Under the pieces are notes generated by a model. The model was not told the DNA's origin and made no database searches. It saw only the letters and a list, made by a program, of their open reading frames with translations. The translations under genes were made by a program, and so were the position numbers. Positions 8,660 to 18,964 of a stretch of 64,000 nt of DNA are shown here, one piece after another. The DNA comes from Azonexus fungiphilus (GTDB taxonomy: Bacteria; Pseudomonadota; Gammaproteobacteria; Burkholderiales; Rhodocyclaceae). How positions within the stretch are numbered: the first letter of the stretch is position 1; each line of letters begins with the position of its first letter. Where the stretch lies: contig NZ_RBXP01000001.1 in assembly GCF_003634965.1 (NCBI RefSeq), forward strand, positions 62,001 through 126,000. The letters run 5' to 3'.

Positions 8660-9862
8660 TCAGTGCAGCAGTTGGTTGATTTCGATGATCGGTTGCAGGA
8701 TCGCCAGCACGATGAGCAGGACGATGCCGCCCATGGCCAGGATCAGCAGCGGTTCGAGCAGGCTGGTCGCGGTGGCGAGCCGGGCGCTGACCTCGTCGGC
8801 CTGCTGGCGGGCGGCTTTTTCGAGCATCTCGCCGAGTCGGCCGGAAGCTTCGCCGCTGCCGATCATGTGCACCAGCAACGGCGGAAAGAGGCGGGAGCGG
8901 CCGAGTGCCCGCTGCAGCGTCGCCCCTTCGCGGACTTCGCCGGTCGCGGCCTGCAGCGCCCGCCGCAGCGGCAGCAGCCAGACCACTGCAGTGCCCGCGT
9001 GCAGCGCGGTGAGCAAGGGCACGCCGCTGCCGGCCAGGATCGCCAGCGTCTGTGCCAGGCGGGCGCTGTCGAAGGCGACGGCCAGCCGGCCGAGCACCGG
9101 CAGCCGCATCAGGCGGGCCTGCAGCGTCTCGCGCCAGGCCTCGCGGCGCCAGGCGCGGCGTCCGCTCCACAGGGCCAGCGCGGCGCCGGCAACGAGCCCG
9201 GGCCAGGTCAGGCGCAGCAGGTCGCTGGCGGCGATCAGCAGGCGGGTGAGCAGCGGCAGTTCCTGCCGGCCGTTCTGGAAGACGGCGACCACCTGCGGCA
9301 CGACGTAGAGCATCAGGGCGCCGACCACGGCGGCGGCGACGACGACCACCAGCGCCGGATAGATGGTCGCCTGCAGCACCTTCTGGCGCAGCGCGCCGCT
9401 GCTTTCGAGATTGTCGGCGAGGCGCAGCATGACGCGGTCGAGCTGGCCGCTCTGCTCGCCGGCCGCGACCAGCGCGCAATAGAGGCTGCCGAAGCTGTGC
9501 GGATGGCTGGCCAGGGCGCGGTGCAGCGGATGGCCGGCGCGCAGTTCGTCGCGGATGGCGGCGAGCAGCGTCCGCGTCGCGGCCTCCTCGCTCTGCTCGA
9601 TCAGCGCCGCCAGCGCCGGCTCGACCGGAATGCCGGCGGCCAGCAAGGTCGCCCACTGGCGGGTGAGCAGCATCAGCGCCGCCGGACCAAGGCGCGGCGC
9701 CGTCGTCGCCTGACCGGCCCGCGTCTCGCCGGCGACCATCTCGTAGGCGACCAGGCCTTGCTGGCGGAGCTGGCTGCGGGCCTGGCGGGCGCTCTCGGCG
9801 TCGATGACGCCGGCGACTTCGCGCCCGTCGGGGGCGATCGCGCGATAGCGGAAGTGGCTCAT
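8660..9862 (-). CDS. gspF: Type II secretion inner-membrane platform protein GspF
   Basis: Polytopic inner-membrane core of the assembly platform, 400 residues. Two repeated T2SSF domains are visible. The first is around residues 65-190 (LTRQWATLLAAGIPVEPALAAL ... GEQSGQLDRVMLRLADNLE). The second is around 268-390 (FDSARLAQTLAILAGSGVPL ... IGSGEASGRLGEMLEKAA). Membrane helices lie at about 165-195, 220-240 and 370-390. Start ATG 9862 (MSHFRYRAIAPDGREV) is 11 nt after the gspE stop; longer upstream frames overlap gspE and are not used. Confidence 0.95.
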   Translation of the reverse strand: MSHFRYRAIAPDGREVAGVIDAESARQARSQLRQQGLVAYEMVAGETRAGQATTAPRLGPAALMLLTRQWATLLAAGIPVEPALAALIEQSEEAATRTLLAAIRDELRAGHPLHRALASHPHSFGSLYCALVAAGEQSGQLDRVMLRLADNLESSGALRQKVLQATIYPALVVVVAAAVVGALMLYVVPQVVAVFQNGRQELPLLTRLLIAASDLLRLTWPGLVAGAALALWSGRRAWRREAWRETLQARLMRLPVLGRLAVAFDSARLAQTLAILAGSGVPLLTALHAGTAVVWLLPLRRALQAATGEVREGATLQRALGRSRLFPPLLVHMIGSGEASGRLGEMLEKAARQQADEVSARLATATSLLEPLLILAMGGIVLLIVLAILQPIIEINQLLH

Positions 9863-9873
9863 CGGGAGGGTCC

Positions 9874-11366
<1,493 letters not shown>

Positions 11367-11370
<4 letters not shown>

Positions 11371-13379
11371 GGACGCTTCCCCGTCGGTGCTGCCGGTTCG
11401 GGCAGGCGCGGTGCGTCGCGCTCGCCCCAGGCCGGCGGGTGGTTCTCCTGCTGGCGCTTCTGGGCGTCGAGCAGCTGGCTGTAGCGATCCTCGGTCAGGC
11501 CGTCGTAGTCGCGCTCGTCGCGGACGATGCGCGGGCGCAGGAAGACCATCAGGTTGGTCTTCTTGCGGCTGCGGTTCTCGTAGCGGAAGAGGTTGCGCAG
11601 CACCGGGACGTCGCCGAGCACCGGCACCTTTTCCTCGTCGCTGCCGAGGTTGTCCTCGATCAGGCCGCCGAGTACCAGCAGCCGCCCGTCGTCGACGAGC
11701 ACGCTGGACTCGAGCGAGCGCTTGTTGGTCACCGGTCCGGACGCATTGCCGGCAGTGCCCGATTGCACCGAGGAGGCTTCCTGGTAGATCTGGATGTGCA
11801 CGACGCCGCCTTCGGTGATCTTCGGCTTGACCTTCAGCGTCAGCCCGACATCGCGCCGCTCGTAGGTCTGGAAGGGCGTCACCGAGGTGCTGCCGGCGGT
11901 GGTGCTGTAGGCGCCGGTGACGAAGGGCAGGTTCTGGCCGATGACGATCTTCGCTTCCTCGTTGTCCAGGGTCATGATGCTCGGCGTGGACAGGATGTTG
12001 GCGCGGACCTCGCTCTCGAGGAAGCGGGCGAGCAGGCCGAGATTGGTGATGGTGCCCAGTCCGGGAACGTTGATGGTGCCGTTGACCACGCCGAAGTTGA
12101 GGCCGCCGCCGGTGTTGGCGATGCTGGTCGCGGCCGAGACGATGTTCTGGCCGCTGCCGCCGAACTTTGTGCCGCCGATCACGCGCACGCCCTTTTCGCC
12201 GAGTCCGCTGAGGTCCTGCCACTGGATGCCGAACTCGGCGGCGCGTTCGGCCGAGAGTTCGACGATCAGCGCTTCGATGTGCACCTGGGCGCGGCGCCGG
12301 TCGAGCATCGCGATGACGTTCTGCAGGTTGGCGAAGATGCCTTCCGGGGCGGTGATGATCAGCGAGTTGCTGGCCGCGTCGGCCTGGATCGTGCTGCCGG
12401 GGAGCAGCGCGCTGGCCGGGGTCGCCGGCGCTTCGGCCGCTTTTCCCTGCGTGCTGCTGCCCGGCGCAGGCGCGGCGGCTGCCGGCGCCGCGGCGTTGGT
12501 CGTTTCGCCGCCGAGCAGCGCCCGCAGCGTGTCGGCGATGCGCGTCGCGTCGGCGTGCTTGAGGTGGACGACGCGGATGTTGCCGAGTCCGGCTTCCGGC
12601 TTGTCCATGGTGGCGGCGATGCCCGCCGCACGCATCAGCAGGCCGGGGTTGTCGGCGCGCAGAAACAGTCGGTTGCCGCGCAAGTCAGTGCTCACCGCCA
12701 GCCCGCCGGCGCTGCCGCCGGGAAAGAGCTGCTGCAGGTTGCGGGCGACCTCGAGGGCGGAAACGTGGCGCAGCGTCAGCACTTGCGGATCGTTGGCCTG
12801 GGGCACGTCGATCGCCGCCAGGATGCGTTCGATGCGGCGCAGGTTGTCGGCCGATTCGGAAATCAGCAGCGTGTTGCTGGCGGCGTTGGCGGTGATCGAC
12901 TGGTTGGCCCCGATCAGCGGCTTCAGGGCGTTGACCAGTTGCGGAGCCGATTCGTAGCGGACCTGGAAAACGCGGGTGATGATCTGCTCGCCGCCGTTGC
13001 CCGGGTCGCGCACCGGACCCGATTGCATGCGGGCGTCGGCTTCCGGCAGCACGCGCGTGACGTTGCGCCCTTCGACGACGGCGAAGCCTTGCAGGCGCAG
13101 GGCGGCGACCAGTGTCTGGTAGGCGACTTCGGGCGTCACCGGACTGCCCGAGACGATGTTGATGGTGCCCTTGACGCGCGGGTCGATGACGAAGTTGCGG
13201 CCGGTCATCTGGCCGATCGCCTTGATCGCCGACTCGACGTCGGCGCCGACGAAGTCGATCGCCATCGGTTCGCGCGGCGCAGCGGCGGCGAGCGGCAGCA
13301 GGCAGGCGGCGGCGAGCAGGCCGCCAAGCAGGCGGACGCGGGCGGCGGATGCGCGCCGGCAAGGGGAGGTTTCAGTCAT
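11367..13379 (-). CDS. gspD: Type II secretion outer-membrane secretin GspD
   Basis: Forms the outer-membrane channel. 670 residues with a cleavable signal peptide ([19 protein letters not shown], to about residue 34). The N0 domain follows ([29 protein letters not shown]), then N1-N3 repeats ([55 protein letters not shown]). The secretin core has [17 protein letters not shown], the signature of the family, near residues 593-609. An Ala/Pro-rich insert (about residues 290-325) separates N3 halves, as in many GspD proteins. It overlaps gspC by 8 bp. Confidence 0.96.
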
Positions 13380-13878
13380 CGGGGTGGGGGTCGGGGTTGG
13401 GTTGGGCGGCTTGCGGCAGGCTCAGGCGCTGCTCGCCGGCGCTGCCGGCAAGGATGACCTGGCCGCGCTCCACGCGCTGCAGGCGCAGACCGGGCATGAT
13501 TTCGTCGCCGACCGCGGCGACCAGCAGCCGGCTGTCGCCTTCGCGCCGGAGCAGCGCCCGTGCCTGGGCCGGATCGCCGGAGGCGGCGGTGCCGACCAGC
13601 AGCAGGTTGCCCGGCGTCGCTGCGGCCGTCGCGCCGCCGGCGAACTGCAGGCGCTGGGCGAAGGTCTCGGTGACCGCCACCGGCCGGCGTTCGACCGCGA
13701 CCGCCGGGGCCGGCGTCGGCGGCAGCAGGCCCCAGGCCAGGTCGGCCAGCAGCCAGCAGCCGGCAGCGGCAACCGCCAGCGTCGCCGCCCGGCCGGCGAG
13801 GCGGAGCGGCAAGTCGGGCCGGGCGACGAGACGGGAAACGAGGGTGGCAGGCATGGCGTGGGGCGGGGTTGGCGTCAA
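13372..13878 (-). CDS. gspC: Type II secretion protein GspC (short form without PDZ domain)
   Basis: First gene of the operon, 168 residues. GspC links the inner-membrane platform to the secretin. A cytoplasmic tail, a single membrane helix at about residues 29-49 ([21 protein letters not shown]) and a periplasmic homology-region-like domain ([25 protein letters not shown] ... [22 protein letters not shown]) are visible. The chain ends shortly after (RLSLP), so the PDZ or coiled-coil domain seen in Klebsiella/Pseudomonas GspC is absent. An internal ATG at codon 9 is an alternative start. Regulation may involve a weak Pho box upstream. Confidence 0.82.
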   Translation of the reverse strand: MTPTPPHAMPATLVSRLVARPDLPLRLAGRAATLAVAAAGCWLLADLAWGLLPPTPAPAVAVERRPVAVTETFAQRLQFAGGATAAATPGNLLLVGTAASGDPAQARALLRREGDSRLLVAAVGDEIMPGLRLQRVERGQVILAGSAGEQRLSLPQAAQPNPDPHPDD

Positions 13879-13885
13879 GCGCCGC

Positions 13886-13919
13886 AGATTAATGCCGATG
13901 CGTTACCGTTCTGTGACGG
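13886..13919 (-). promoter_or_regulatory. Possible Pho box-like promoter of the gsp operon
   Basis: On the minus strand CCGTCAC (13919-13913), 4 nt, CGGTAAC (13908-13902), then 10 nt and TAATCT (13891-13886). This is the same 7-4-7-10 layout as the phoX Pho box, but matches to CTGTCAT are only 5/7 and 4/7 and the -10 is poor. It ends 8 nt before the gspC ATG, so the transcript would have almost no leader. Confidence 0.3.
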
Positions 13920-13970
13920 CGGCCGCCAACCGGGGATGTCGACGGTCGCCGGGGGCGCCGGGTTTTCCTT

Positions 13971-13976
13971 TAAAAT
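13971..13976 (+). promoter_or_regulatory. -10 box of yqgE, very short leader
   Basis: TAAAAT followed by cCCGGCC and the ATG of yqgE, leaving 7 nt between -10 and start codon. The same arrangement occurs before thiS. No convincing -35 is visible. Confidence 0.4.
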
Positions 13977-13983
13977 CCCGGCC

Positions 13984-14544
13984 ATGGACAACGTCAACCT
14001 GACCGACAACTTCCTGATCGCCATGCCGGCGCTGGAAGACCCCTATTTCGCCAATGCCCTCGTGTACATCTGCGAGCACAACGAGAACGGCGCGCTCGGG
14101 ATCATCGTCAACCGGCCGATCGACATGGATCTCGCCGGCCTCTTCGAGAAGATCGAGATCAAGCTCGAGCAGCCCGGGCTGGCCCGTCTGCCGGTCTATT
14201 TCGGCGGTCCGGTGCAACTCGACCGGGGCTTCGTGCTGCATCGCCCGATCGGTCACTGGCAGTCGACGCTGGCGGTCAACGCCGAGGTCGGCCTGACCAG
14301 TTCGCGCGACGTGCTGGCGGCGGTCGCCAAGGAAGGCTCGCCGTCCGAGATCATCGTCTCGCTCGGCTATTCCGGCTGGGATGCCGGCCAGCTCGAGGAC
14401 GAGCTGGCGCAGAACTCCTGGCTGACGGTGCCGGCCAAGCCGGCGATCCTCTTCGACCTGCCGCCGGAGGAGCGTCTGCCGGCGGCGATGCAGAAATTGG
14501 GCATCAGTTTCTCGCAGCTCTCCGACGTCGCCGGGCACGCCTGA
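13984..14544 (+). CDS. yqgE: YqgE/AlgH family protein (DUF179)
   Basis: Conserved cytoplasmic protein of 186 residues with no settled biochemical role; the Pseudomonas homologue AlgH was linked to alginate/virulence regulation. Family signatures are [40 protein letters not shown] at the start, [16 protein letters not shown] in the middle and [21 protein letters not shown] near residue 140. It is followed immediately by ruvX, the usual partner, and heads the pyr gene string. Confidence 0.95.
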   Translation: MDNVNLTDNFLIAMPALEDPYFANALVYICEHNENGALGIIVNRPIDMDLAGLFEKIEIKLEQPGLARLPVYFGGPVQLDRGFVLHRPIGHWQSTLAVNAEVGLTSSRDVLAAVAKEGSPSEIIVSLGYSGWDAGQLEDELAQNSWLTVPAKPAILFDLPPEERLPAAMQKLGISFSQLSDVAGHA

Positions 14545-14545
14545 C

Positions 14546-14971
14546 GTGGGCACCGTGCTCGCCTTCGATTTCGGCGAAAAGCGGATCGGCGTCGCCACCG
14601 GCGAGACGCTGCTCGGCTCGGCGCATCCCTTGACGGTGATCCGCGCCGAATCGAACGACGAGCGCTTTGCCGCGATCGGCAAGCTGATCGCCGAGTGGCG
14701 CCCGGAGCAACTGGTGGTCGGGCTGCCGACGCATGTCGACGGGACACCGCATGAAATGACCCGTCTGGCGACGAAATTCGCCGAACGTCTGAAAAAAAGG
14801 TTCGATCTTCCGGTTTTCATGGCCGATGAGCGGCTCAGCTCGCTCGATGCCGAGGCGCGCCTGCGCGAGACCGGACGCAACGCCAAGTCGGCCAAGCCGC
14901 TGCTCGATGCGGTCGCCGCCCAACTCATTCTTCAAACCTGGTTCGAAAGTGCACCGCATGCATCCCAATGA
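14546..14971 (+). CDS. ruvX: RuvX/YqgF Holliday-junction resolvase-like protein
   Basis: RNase H-fold nuclease involved in 16S rRNA 5'-end processing and proposed as a Holliday junction resolvase. 141 residues; the GTG start directly after the yqgE stop gives MGTVLAFDFGEKRIGVATGE, with the catalytic DFGxKRIG motif at about residues 8-14. Conserved VVGLPTHVDGTPHEMT and FMADERLSS (about residues 91-99) follow. An alternative GTG three codons later is possible. It overlaps the pyrR start by 14 bp. Confidence 0.94.
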   Translation: MGTVLAFDFGEKRIGVATGETLLGSAHPLTVIRAESNDERFAAIGKLIAEWRPEQLVVGLPTHVDGTPHEMTRLATKFAERLKKRFDLPVFMADERLSSLDAEARLRETGRNAKSAKPLLDAVAAQLILQTWFESAPHASQ

Positions 14972-15464
14972 CCGCCTGCCCGATGCCGAAGCCCAGTGCC
15001 GGCAACTGGCCGACCTGATCCGTCCGTTGCTGCCGAAGAATCCCGTGCTGGTCGGGATCTACAGCGGCGGCGCCTGGGTCGCCGAGCGCCTGCGCGAGCT
15101 GCTCGGCCTGGCCGACGAGATCGGCCTGATCGACGTCTCCTTCTATCGCGACGACTTTGCCGAGAAGGGCCTGCACCCGCAGGTCAAGCCGACGACCATT
15201 CCCTTCGACGTCGAAGGCCGCCACATCATCCTGGTCGACGACGTGCTGTACACCGGCCGGACGACGCGGGCGGCGATCAACGAGCTGTTCGACTACGGCC
15301 GGCCGGCGGCGGTCGACCTGGCCGTGCTCGCCGACCGCGGCGGCCGCGAACTGCCGGTGGCGGCGACCTGGAAGGTCTGGGACGTCGCCCTCGAAACGAA
15401 GCAGAGCCTGGTGCTGGAAAAGCAGGATGACGGTCAACTCGCCTGGAGACTGGAAAATGCATAA
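14958..15464 (+). CDS. pyrR: PyrR, uracil phosphoribosyltransferase / pyr regulator homologue
   Basis: Type I phosphoribosyltransferase, 168 residues. The PRPP-binding loop [18 protein letters not shown] (about residues 90-107) is textbook PyrR. In Gram-positive bacteria PyrR is an RNA-binding attenuator; in proteobacteria the role is uncertain and may be mainly enzymatic. Here it precedes pyrB with an 8-bp overlap, so it is co-transcribed with the pathway it would control. I saw no obvious attenuator in the coding-dense upstream region. Confidence 0.92.
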   Translation: MHPNDRLPDAEAQCRQLADLIRPLLPKNPVLVGIYSGGAWVAERLRELLGLADEIGLIDVSFYRDDFAEKGLHPQVKPTTIPFDVEGRHIILVDDVLYTGRTTRAAINELFDYGRPAAVDLAVLADRGGRELPVAATWKVWDVALETKQSLVLEKQDDGQLAWRLENA

Positions 15465-16416
15465 CCCGCAGTTGAACGACAACGGAGAGCTGACCCATCT
15501 GTTGTCAACGGAGGGGCTGCCGCGCGCAATCCTGACGCAGATCCTCGACACCGCCGAGTCGTTCATGGAAGTCTCGGCGCGCGAGGTGAAGAAGGTGCCG
15601 CTGCTGCGCGGCAAGAGCGTCTTCAACCTCTTTTTCGAGAACTCGACGCGCACCCGCACGACTTTCGAGATCGCCGCCAAGCGCTTGTCGGCCGACGTCA
15701 TCAACCTCGACATCGGGCGTTCATCAACGGCCAAGGGCGAGACCCTGCTCGACACCATCGACAACCTCTGCGCGATGCACGCCAACCTGTTCGTCGTCCG
15801 CCACGCCTCCTCCGGCGCGCCCTACCTGATTGCCGAGCACCTCCGCCGCATCGGTCGCGACGACATCCACGTCGTCAATGCCGGCGACGGTCGCCACGCG
15901 CACCCGACGCAGGGCCTGCTCGACATGTACACCATCCGCCACTACAAGCAGGATTTCTCCAACCTGCGCGTGGCCATCGTCGGCGACATCCTGCACTCGC
16001 GCGTCGCCCGTTCCGACATCCACGCGCTGACCACGCTGGGCGTCCCGGAAGTCCGCGCCATCGGCCCGGAAACGCTGCTGCCCAAGCACCTCGACAAGCT
16101 CGGCGTGCATGTCTTCCACGACATGGAAGCGGGCCTGAAGGATTGCGACGTGGTGATCATGCTGCGCCTGCAGAACGAACGCATGACCGGCGCGCTGCTG
16201 CCGTCGGCCGGCGAGTACTTCCGCCACTACGGCCTGACCCCGCAGAAGCTGGCGCTGGCCAAGCCGGACGCCATCGTCATGCATCCGGGGCCGATGAACC
16301 GCGGCGTCGAGATCCATTCGGCGGTGGCCGACGGCGCGCAGGCGGTGATCCTGCCCCAGGTCACCTTCGGCATCGCCGTGCGCATGGCGGTGATGAGCAT
16401 CGTTGCGGGGAACTGA
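15457..16416 (+). CDS. pyrB: Aspartate carbamoyltransferase catalytic subunit
   Basis: First committed step of pyrimidine synthesis: carbamoyl phosphate plus aspartate to carbamoyl aspartate. 319 residues, with [13 protein letters not shown] (carbamoyl phosphate loop, about residues 58-70), [17 protein letters not shown] (about 142-158) and [11 protein letters not shown] (the aspartate-binding region, about 275-285). No pyrI is present. The chain is a class A-type ATCase subunit that in pseudomonads assembles with an inactive dihydroorotase homologue, which is exactly the next gene here. Confidence 0.96.
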   Translation: MHNPQLNDNGELTHLLSTEGLPRAILTQILDTAESFMEVSAREVKKVPLLRGKSVFNLFFENSTRTRTTFEIAAKRLSADVINLDIGRSSTAKGETLLDTIDNLCAMHANLFVVRHASSGAPYLIAEHLRRIGRDDIHVVNAGDGRHAHPTQGLLDMYTIRHYKQDFSNLRVAIVGDILHSRVARSDIHALTTLGVPEVRAIGPETLLPKHLDKLGVHVFHDMEAGLKDCDVVIMLRLQNERMTGALLPSAGEYFRHYGLTPQKLALAKPDAIVMHPGPMNRGVEIHSAVADGAQAVILPQVTFGIAVRMAVMSIVAGN

Positions 16417-16420
16417 AGCC

Positions 16421-17665
16421 ATGAACATCGAAATCAAGAACGGCCGCGTCATCGATCCGAAGTTTGCGGTCGACCGCGAAAATACCTCGCTTTTCATCGT
16501 CGACCGTCAGATTGCCGCGCTCGGCACGGCGCCGGCCGGCTTCGTCGCCGAGCAGACGATCGACGCCGCCGGCTGCATCGTCTGTCCCGGCCTGATCGAT
16601 CTCGGCGCCCGCCTCAACTCGATCGAGGCCGAACTGGCAGCGGCGGTGGCCGGCGGCGTGACCAGCGTCGTCGTCCCGCCGGATGCCGATCCGCCGCTCG
16701 ACGAGCCGGAACTCGCCGACCGCCTGGTGCATCGCGGCGAGGAAATCGGCAAGGCGCGCGTGCTGCCGCTCGGCGCGCTGACCCTCGGCCTCAAGGGCGA
16801 ACGCCTGTCCGAACTGGCCGGGCTGAAGAAAGCCGGTTGCGTCGCCTTCTCTCAGGCCAAGGCGCCGGTGGTCGACACCGAGGCCCTGCTGCGTGCGCTC
16901 GAATACGCCGCCAGCTTCGACTTCCCGGTCTTCCTGCACCCGCAGGACCACTGGCTGTCGCGCAACGGTATCGCCCACGACGGCGAAGTTTCGGCCCGTC
17001 TCGGCCTGGCCGGTATCCCGGTTGCTGCCGAGACCATCGCCATCGCCACCATCGTCCAGCTGGTGCGCGACACCGGCTGCCGGGTGCACCTGACCCGGCT
17101 GTCGTCGGCGGCCGGCGTCGCGCTGGCCAAGGCGGCGATCGGCGAAGGCCTGCCGCTCAGCTTCGACGTCGGCGTCCATCATCTGCTGCTGACCGAGAAC
17201 GACATCGGTTTCTTCAACACCCATGCCCGCTTCGCGCCGCCGCTGCGTACCCACGACGACCGTGCCGCGCTGTCGGCAGCGGCGGCTGCCGGCGATGCGG
17301 CGATCTGCTCCGACCACACGCCGGTCGGCGCCGACGACAAGCTGGTGCCGTTCGCCGAGGCCAAGCCCGGCGCCACCGGCCTCGAGGTGCTGCTGCCGCT
17401 GACCCTGAAGTGGGCCGAGCAGGCCGGTGTCGGGCTGGCCGACGCGCTGGCCCGCATCACCTGCGCCCCGGCCGCGATCCTCGGCCTCGAGGCCGGCACG
17501 CTGGCGGTCGGTGCCGCGGCCGATGTCTGCATCTTCGACCCGGCGGCGAACTGGACGCTGACGCCCGACGCGCTCAGGAGCCGCGGCAAGAACTCGCCCT
17601 GGCTCGGCTACCCGATGACTGGCCAGGTGTGGCGGACGCTGGTGGACGGCCGCGTCGTCTACTGA
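16421..17665 (+). CDS. pyrX: Dihydroorotase homologue lacking the zinc HxH motif (PyrX type)
   Basis: 414-residue amidohydrolase-fold protein 4 nt after pyrB. Active dihydroorotases carry DxHxH after the first strand; here the position reads PGLIDLGARLN (residues 57-66), so both zinc histidines are replaced by Gly62 and Arg64. Later motifs are partly kept (FLHPQDHWL, VHHLLLTENDIGFF, ICSDHTPVG). In Pseudomonas such inactive PyrC' subunits are needed to assemble the ATCase dodecamer. I infer the same structural role, with the catalytic pyrC elsewhere. Two copies of a CGGTCGACCG-like repeat fall in the 5' part, encoding FAVDREN and FIVDRQIA. Confidence 0.85.
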   Translation: MNIEIKNGRVIDPKFAVDRENTSLFIVDRQIAALGTAPAGFVAEQTIDAAGCIVCPGLIDLGARLNSIEAELAAAVAGGVTSVVVPPDADPPLDEPELADRLVHRGEEIGKARVLPLGALTLGLKGERLSELAGLKKAGCVAFSQAKAPVVDTEALLRALEYAASFDFPVFLHPQDHWLSRNGIAHDGEVSARLGLAGIPVAAETIAIATIVQLVRDTGCRVHLTRLSSAAGVALAKAAIGEGLPLSFDVGVHHLLLTENDIGFFNTHARFAPPLRTHDDRAALSAAAAAGDAAICSDHTPVGADDKLVPFAEAKPGATGLEVLLPLTLKWAEQAGVGLADALARITCAPAAILGLEAGTLAVGAAADVCIFDPAANWTLTPDALRSRGKNSPWLGYPMTGQVWRTLVDGRVVY

Positions 17666-17678
17666 CGCTGGCCACCGG

Positions 17679-17706
17679 GATGCGGCCCTTGCGGCCGCAT
17701 CTTTTT
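17679..17706 (+). terminator. Terminator of the yqgE-pyrX string
   Basis: 9-bp perfect stem GATGCGGCC/GGCCGCATC, 5-nt loop, then five T residues, 14 nt after the pyrX stop. Confidence 0.85.
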
Positions 17707-17809
17707 GTCGACGACGCCATTGTCATATTCCAATAGAATATTCCGGCGCACCGGAATGGGCCGGTGCGGCTGTCCCGAAAACGCAGCAATGTTCTGGAGG
17801 AATCCGCAG

Positions 17810-18085
17810 ATGAAACGTCTCGCCACCTTTCTCGTCGGCATGCTTGCCGGCATCGGTGCGGCGCTCGCCGCCGTCAATCTCAACAGCGCCACCGTCGCCG
17901 AACTCGATGCGGTCAAGGGGATCGGCCCGGGCAAGGCCAAGGCGATCGTCGAGTATCGCGACAAGAACGGTCCGTTCAAGTCGGTCGACGAACTGGCCAA
18001 CGTCAAGGGTTTCGGTGCCAAGAGCATCGACAAGCTGCGCGCCGAGTTGAGTGTCGGCAACCCGGCGCCGGCGGCGAAAAAATAG
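17810..18085 (+). CDS. ComEA-like helix-hairpin-helix DNA-binding protein
   Basis: 91-residue secreted or periplasmic protein. An N-terminal signal (LATFLVGMLAGIGAALA, residues 4-20) precedes a compact ComEA domain: VNLNSATVAELDAVKGIGPGKAKAIVEYR plus GPFKSVDELANVKGFGAKSIDKL, two HhH motifs that bind DNA backbone. ComEA proteins carry DNA through the periplasm during natural transformation; with pilT/pilU 2.7 kb away this fits, but short stand-alone homologues are widespread and need not mean competence. Start chosen for the GGAG 10 nt upstream. Confidence 0.88.
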   Translation: MKRLATFLVGMLAGIGAALAAVNLNSATVAELDAVKGIGPGKAKAIVEYRDKNGPFKSVDELANVKGFGAKSIDKLRAELSVGNPAPAAKK

Positions 18086-18108
18086 GTTTTTGCCGGGTCG
18101 ACCGTCAG

Positions 18109-18134
18109 CGGCGGGAAATTCCCGCCGTTTTTTT
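18109..18134 (+). terminator. Terminator after the ComEA-like gene
   Basis: 9-bp inverted repeat CGGCGGGAA/TTCCCGCCG followed by seven T residues. It abuts the convergent DUF167 stop at 18133. A copy of the GTCGACCGTCAG repeat core lies just before it. Confidence 0.85.
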
Positions 18135-18423
18135 ATGGGGCGAAAGCCGCGATCTGCGCCGGCGTCGCGCCGCGCACCTCGACCACCTTGTGTCGCGAGG
18201 TCTGGCCGCTCTTCAGCGTGACCGCCGAGCGTGGCAGGTCGAGGCGGTCGGCGACGAAGCGCAGCAGCGCCTCGTTCGCCTTGCCATCGACCGGCGGCGC
18301 CGCCAGCCGGATTTTCAGCGCCTCGCCGTGCAGGCCGGCGCATTCGGTCTTCTTGGCGCCGGGCTGGACGTGCACCGTCAGCGTGGCGCCGCCGTCGGCG
18401 GCGATCCGGTACCAGTCGGCCAA
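18133..18423 (-). CDS. DUF167 (YggU) family protein
   Basis: 96-residue conserved protein of unknown function with a small alpha/beta fold. Family hallmarks are VQPGAKKTECAGLHGEALKIRLAAPPVDGKANEALL and VTLKSGQTSRHKVVEV. It follows yggT by 7 nt in the standard proteobacterial order yggS-proC-yggT-yggU, all on the minus strand. Confidence 0.93.
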   Translation of the reverse strand: MADWYRIAADGGATLTVHVQPGAKKTECAGLHGEALKIRLAAPPVDGKANEALLRFVADRLDLPRSAVTLKSGQTSRHKVVEVRGATPAQIAAFAP

Positions 18424-18430
18424 GCCGGCC

Positions 18431-18964
18431 TCAGACGAACATCAGCACGACCTGCAGCAGCAGGATCGCCACCAGCGGCGACAGGTCGATGCCGGAAATG
18501 GTCGGGATGAAGCGGCGCAGCGGGTCGAGAATCGGCCGTACCAGCTGGTTGACCGTCGGCGCCACCGGTGAGTAGGGATTGACCCAGGACAGCACCGCCT
18601 GCAGGATCAGCGCACCGATCAGGATATAGACGGCGAGGCGGATCAGGCCGCGCACCGCCAGCATCAGGATCATCAGCAGGGTGCCGACGCTGTCGGCGGC
18701 GAGCTCGACGCTCGACAGCGAGAGGAGCAGGCCGGCCATCATCAGCTGCAGCCACAGCGCGGCGATCAGGCTGGCCCAATCGACGCCGGCGACGCCGGGA
18801 ACGATCCGGCGCAGCGGCTTGACTGCCCAGTTGGTGGTCTTGACGACGAAATCGCCGATCTGGCCGGCGAAGGAAACGCGCGCCAGCTGCATCATGAAGC
18901 GCAGCAGGAAGAGCGTGCAGAAGAAGCTGACGACGGCGTTGAGCAGGAAGAAGACGGCTTGCAT
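18431..18964 (-). CDS. yggT: YggT family membrane protein
   Basis: 177-residue inner-membrane protein with two YggT repeats, each with paired helices: FFLLNAVVSFFCTLFLLRFMMQLARV and, in the second half, AVYILIGALILQAVLSWVNP. Each repeat ends in the R-P-I/L-D-P-L-R-like element (VKPLRRIVPGVAGVDW; VRPILDPLRRFIPTISGIDLSPL). The function is unclear; homologues have been tied to osmotolerance and, in organelles, cofactor assembly. Its ATG overlaps the proC stop (ATGA). Confidence 0.93.
   Translation of the reverse strand: MQAVFFLLNAVVSFFCTLFLLRFMMQLARVSFAGQIGDFVVKTTNWAVKPLRRIVPGVAGVDWASLIAALWLQLMMAGLLLSLSSVELAADSVGTLLMILMLAVRGLIRLAVYILIGALILQAVLSWVNPYSPVAPTVNQLVRPILDPLRRFIPTISGIDLSPLVAILLLQVVLMFV

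Noticed and set aside
11439..13457. 672-codon plus-strand frame opposite gspD
   Set aside because: Antisense shadow; gspD on the other strand is unmistakable.
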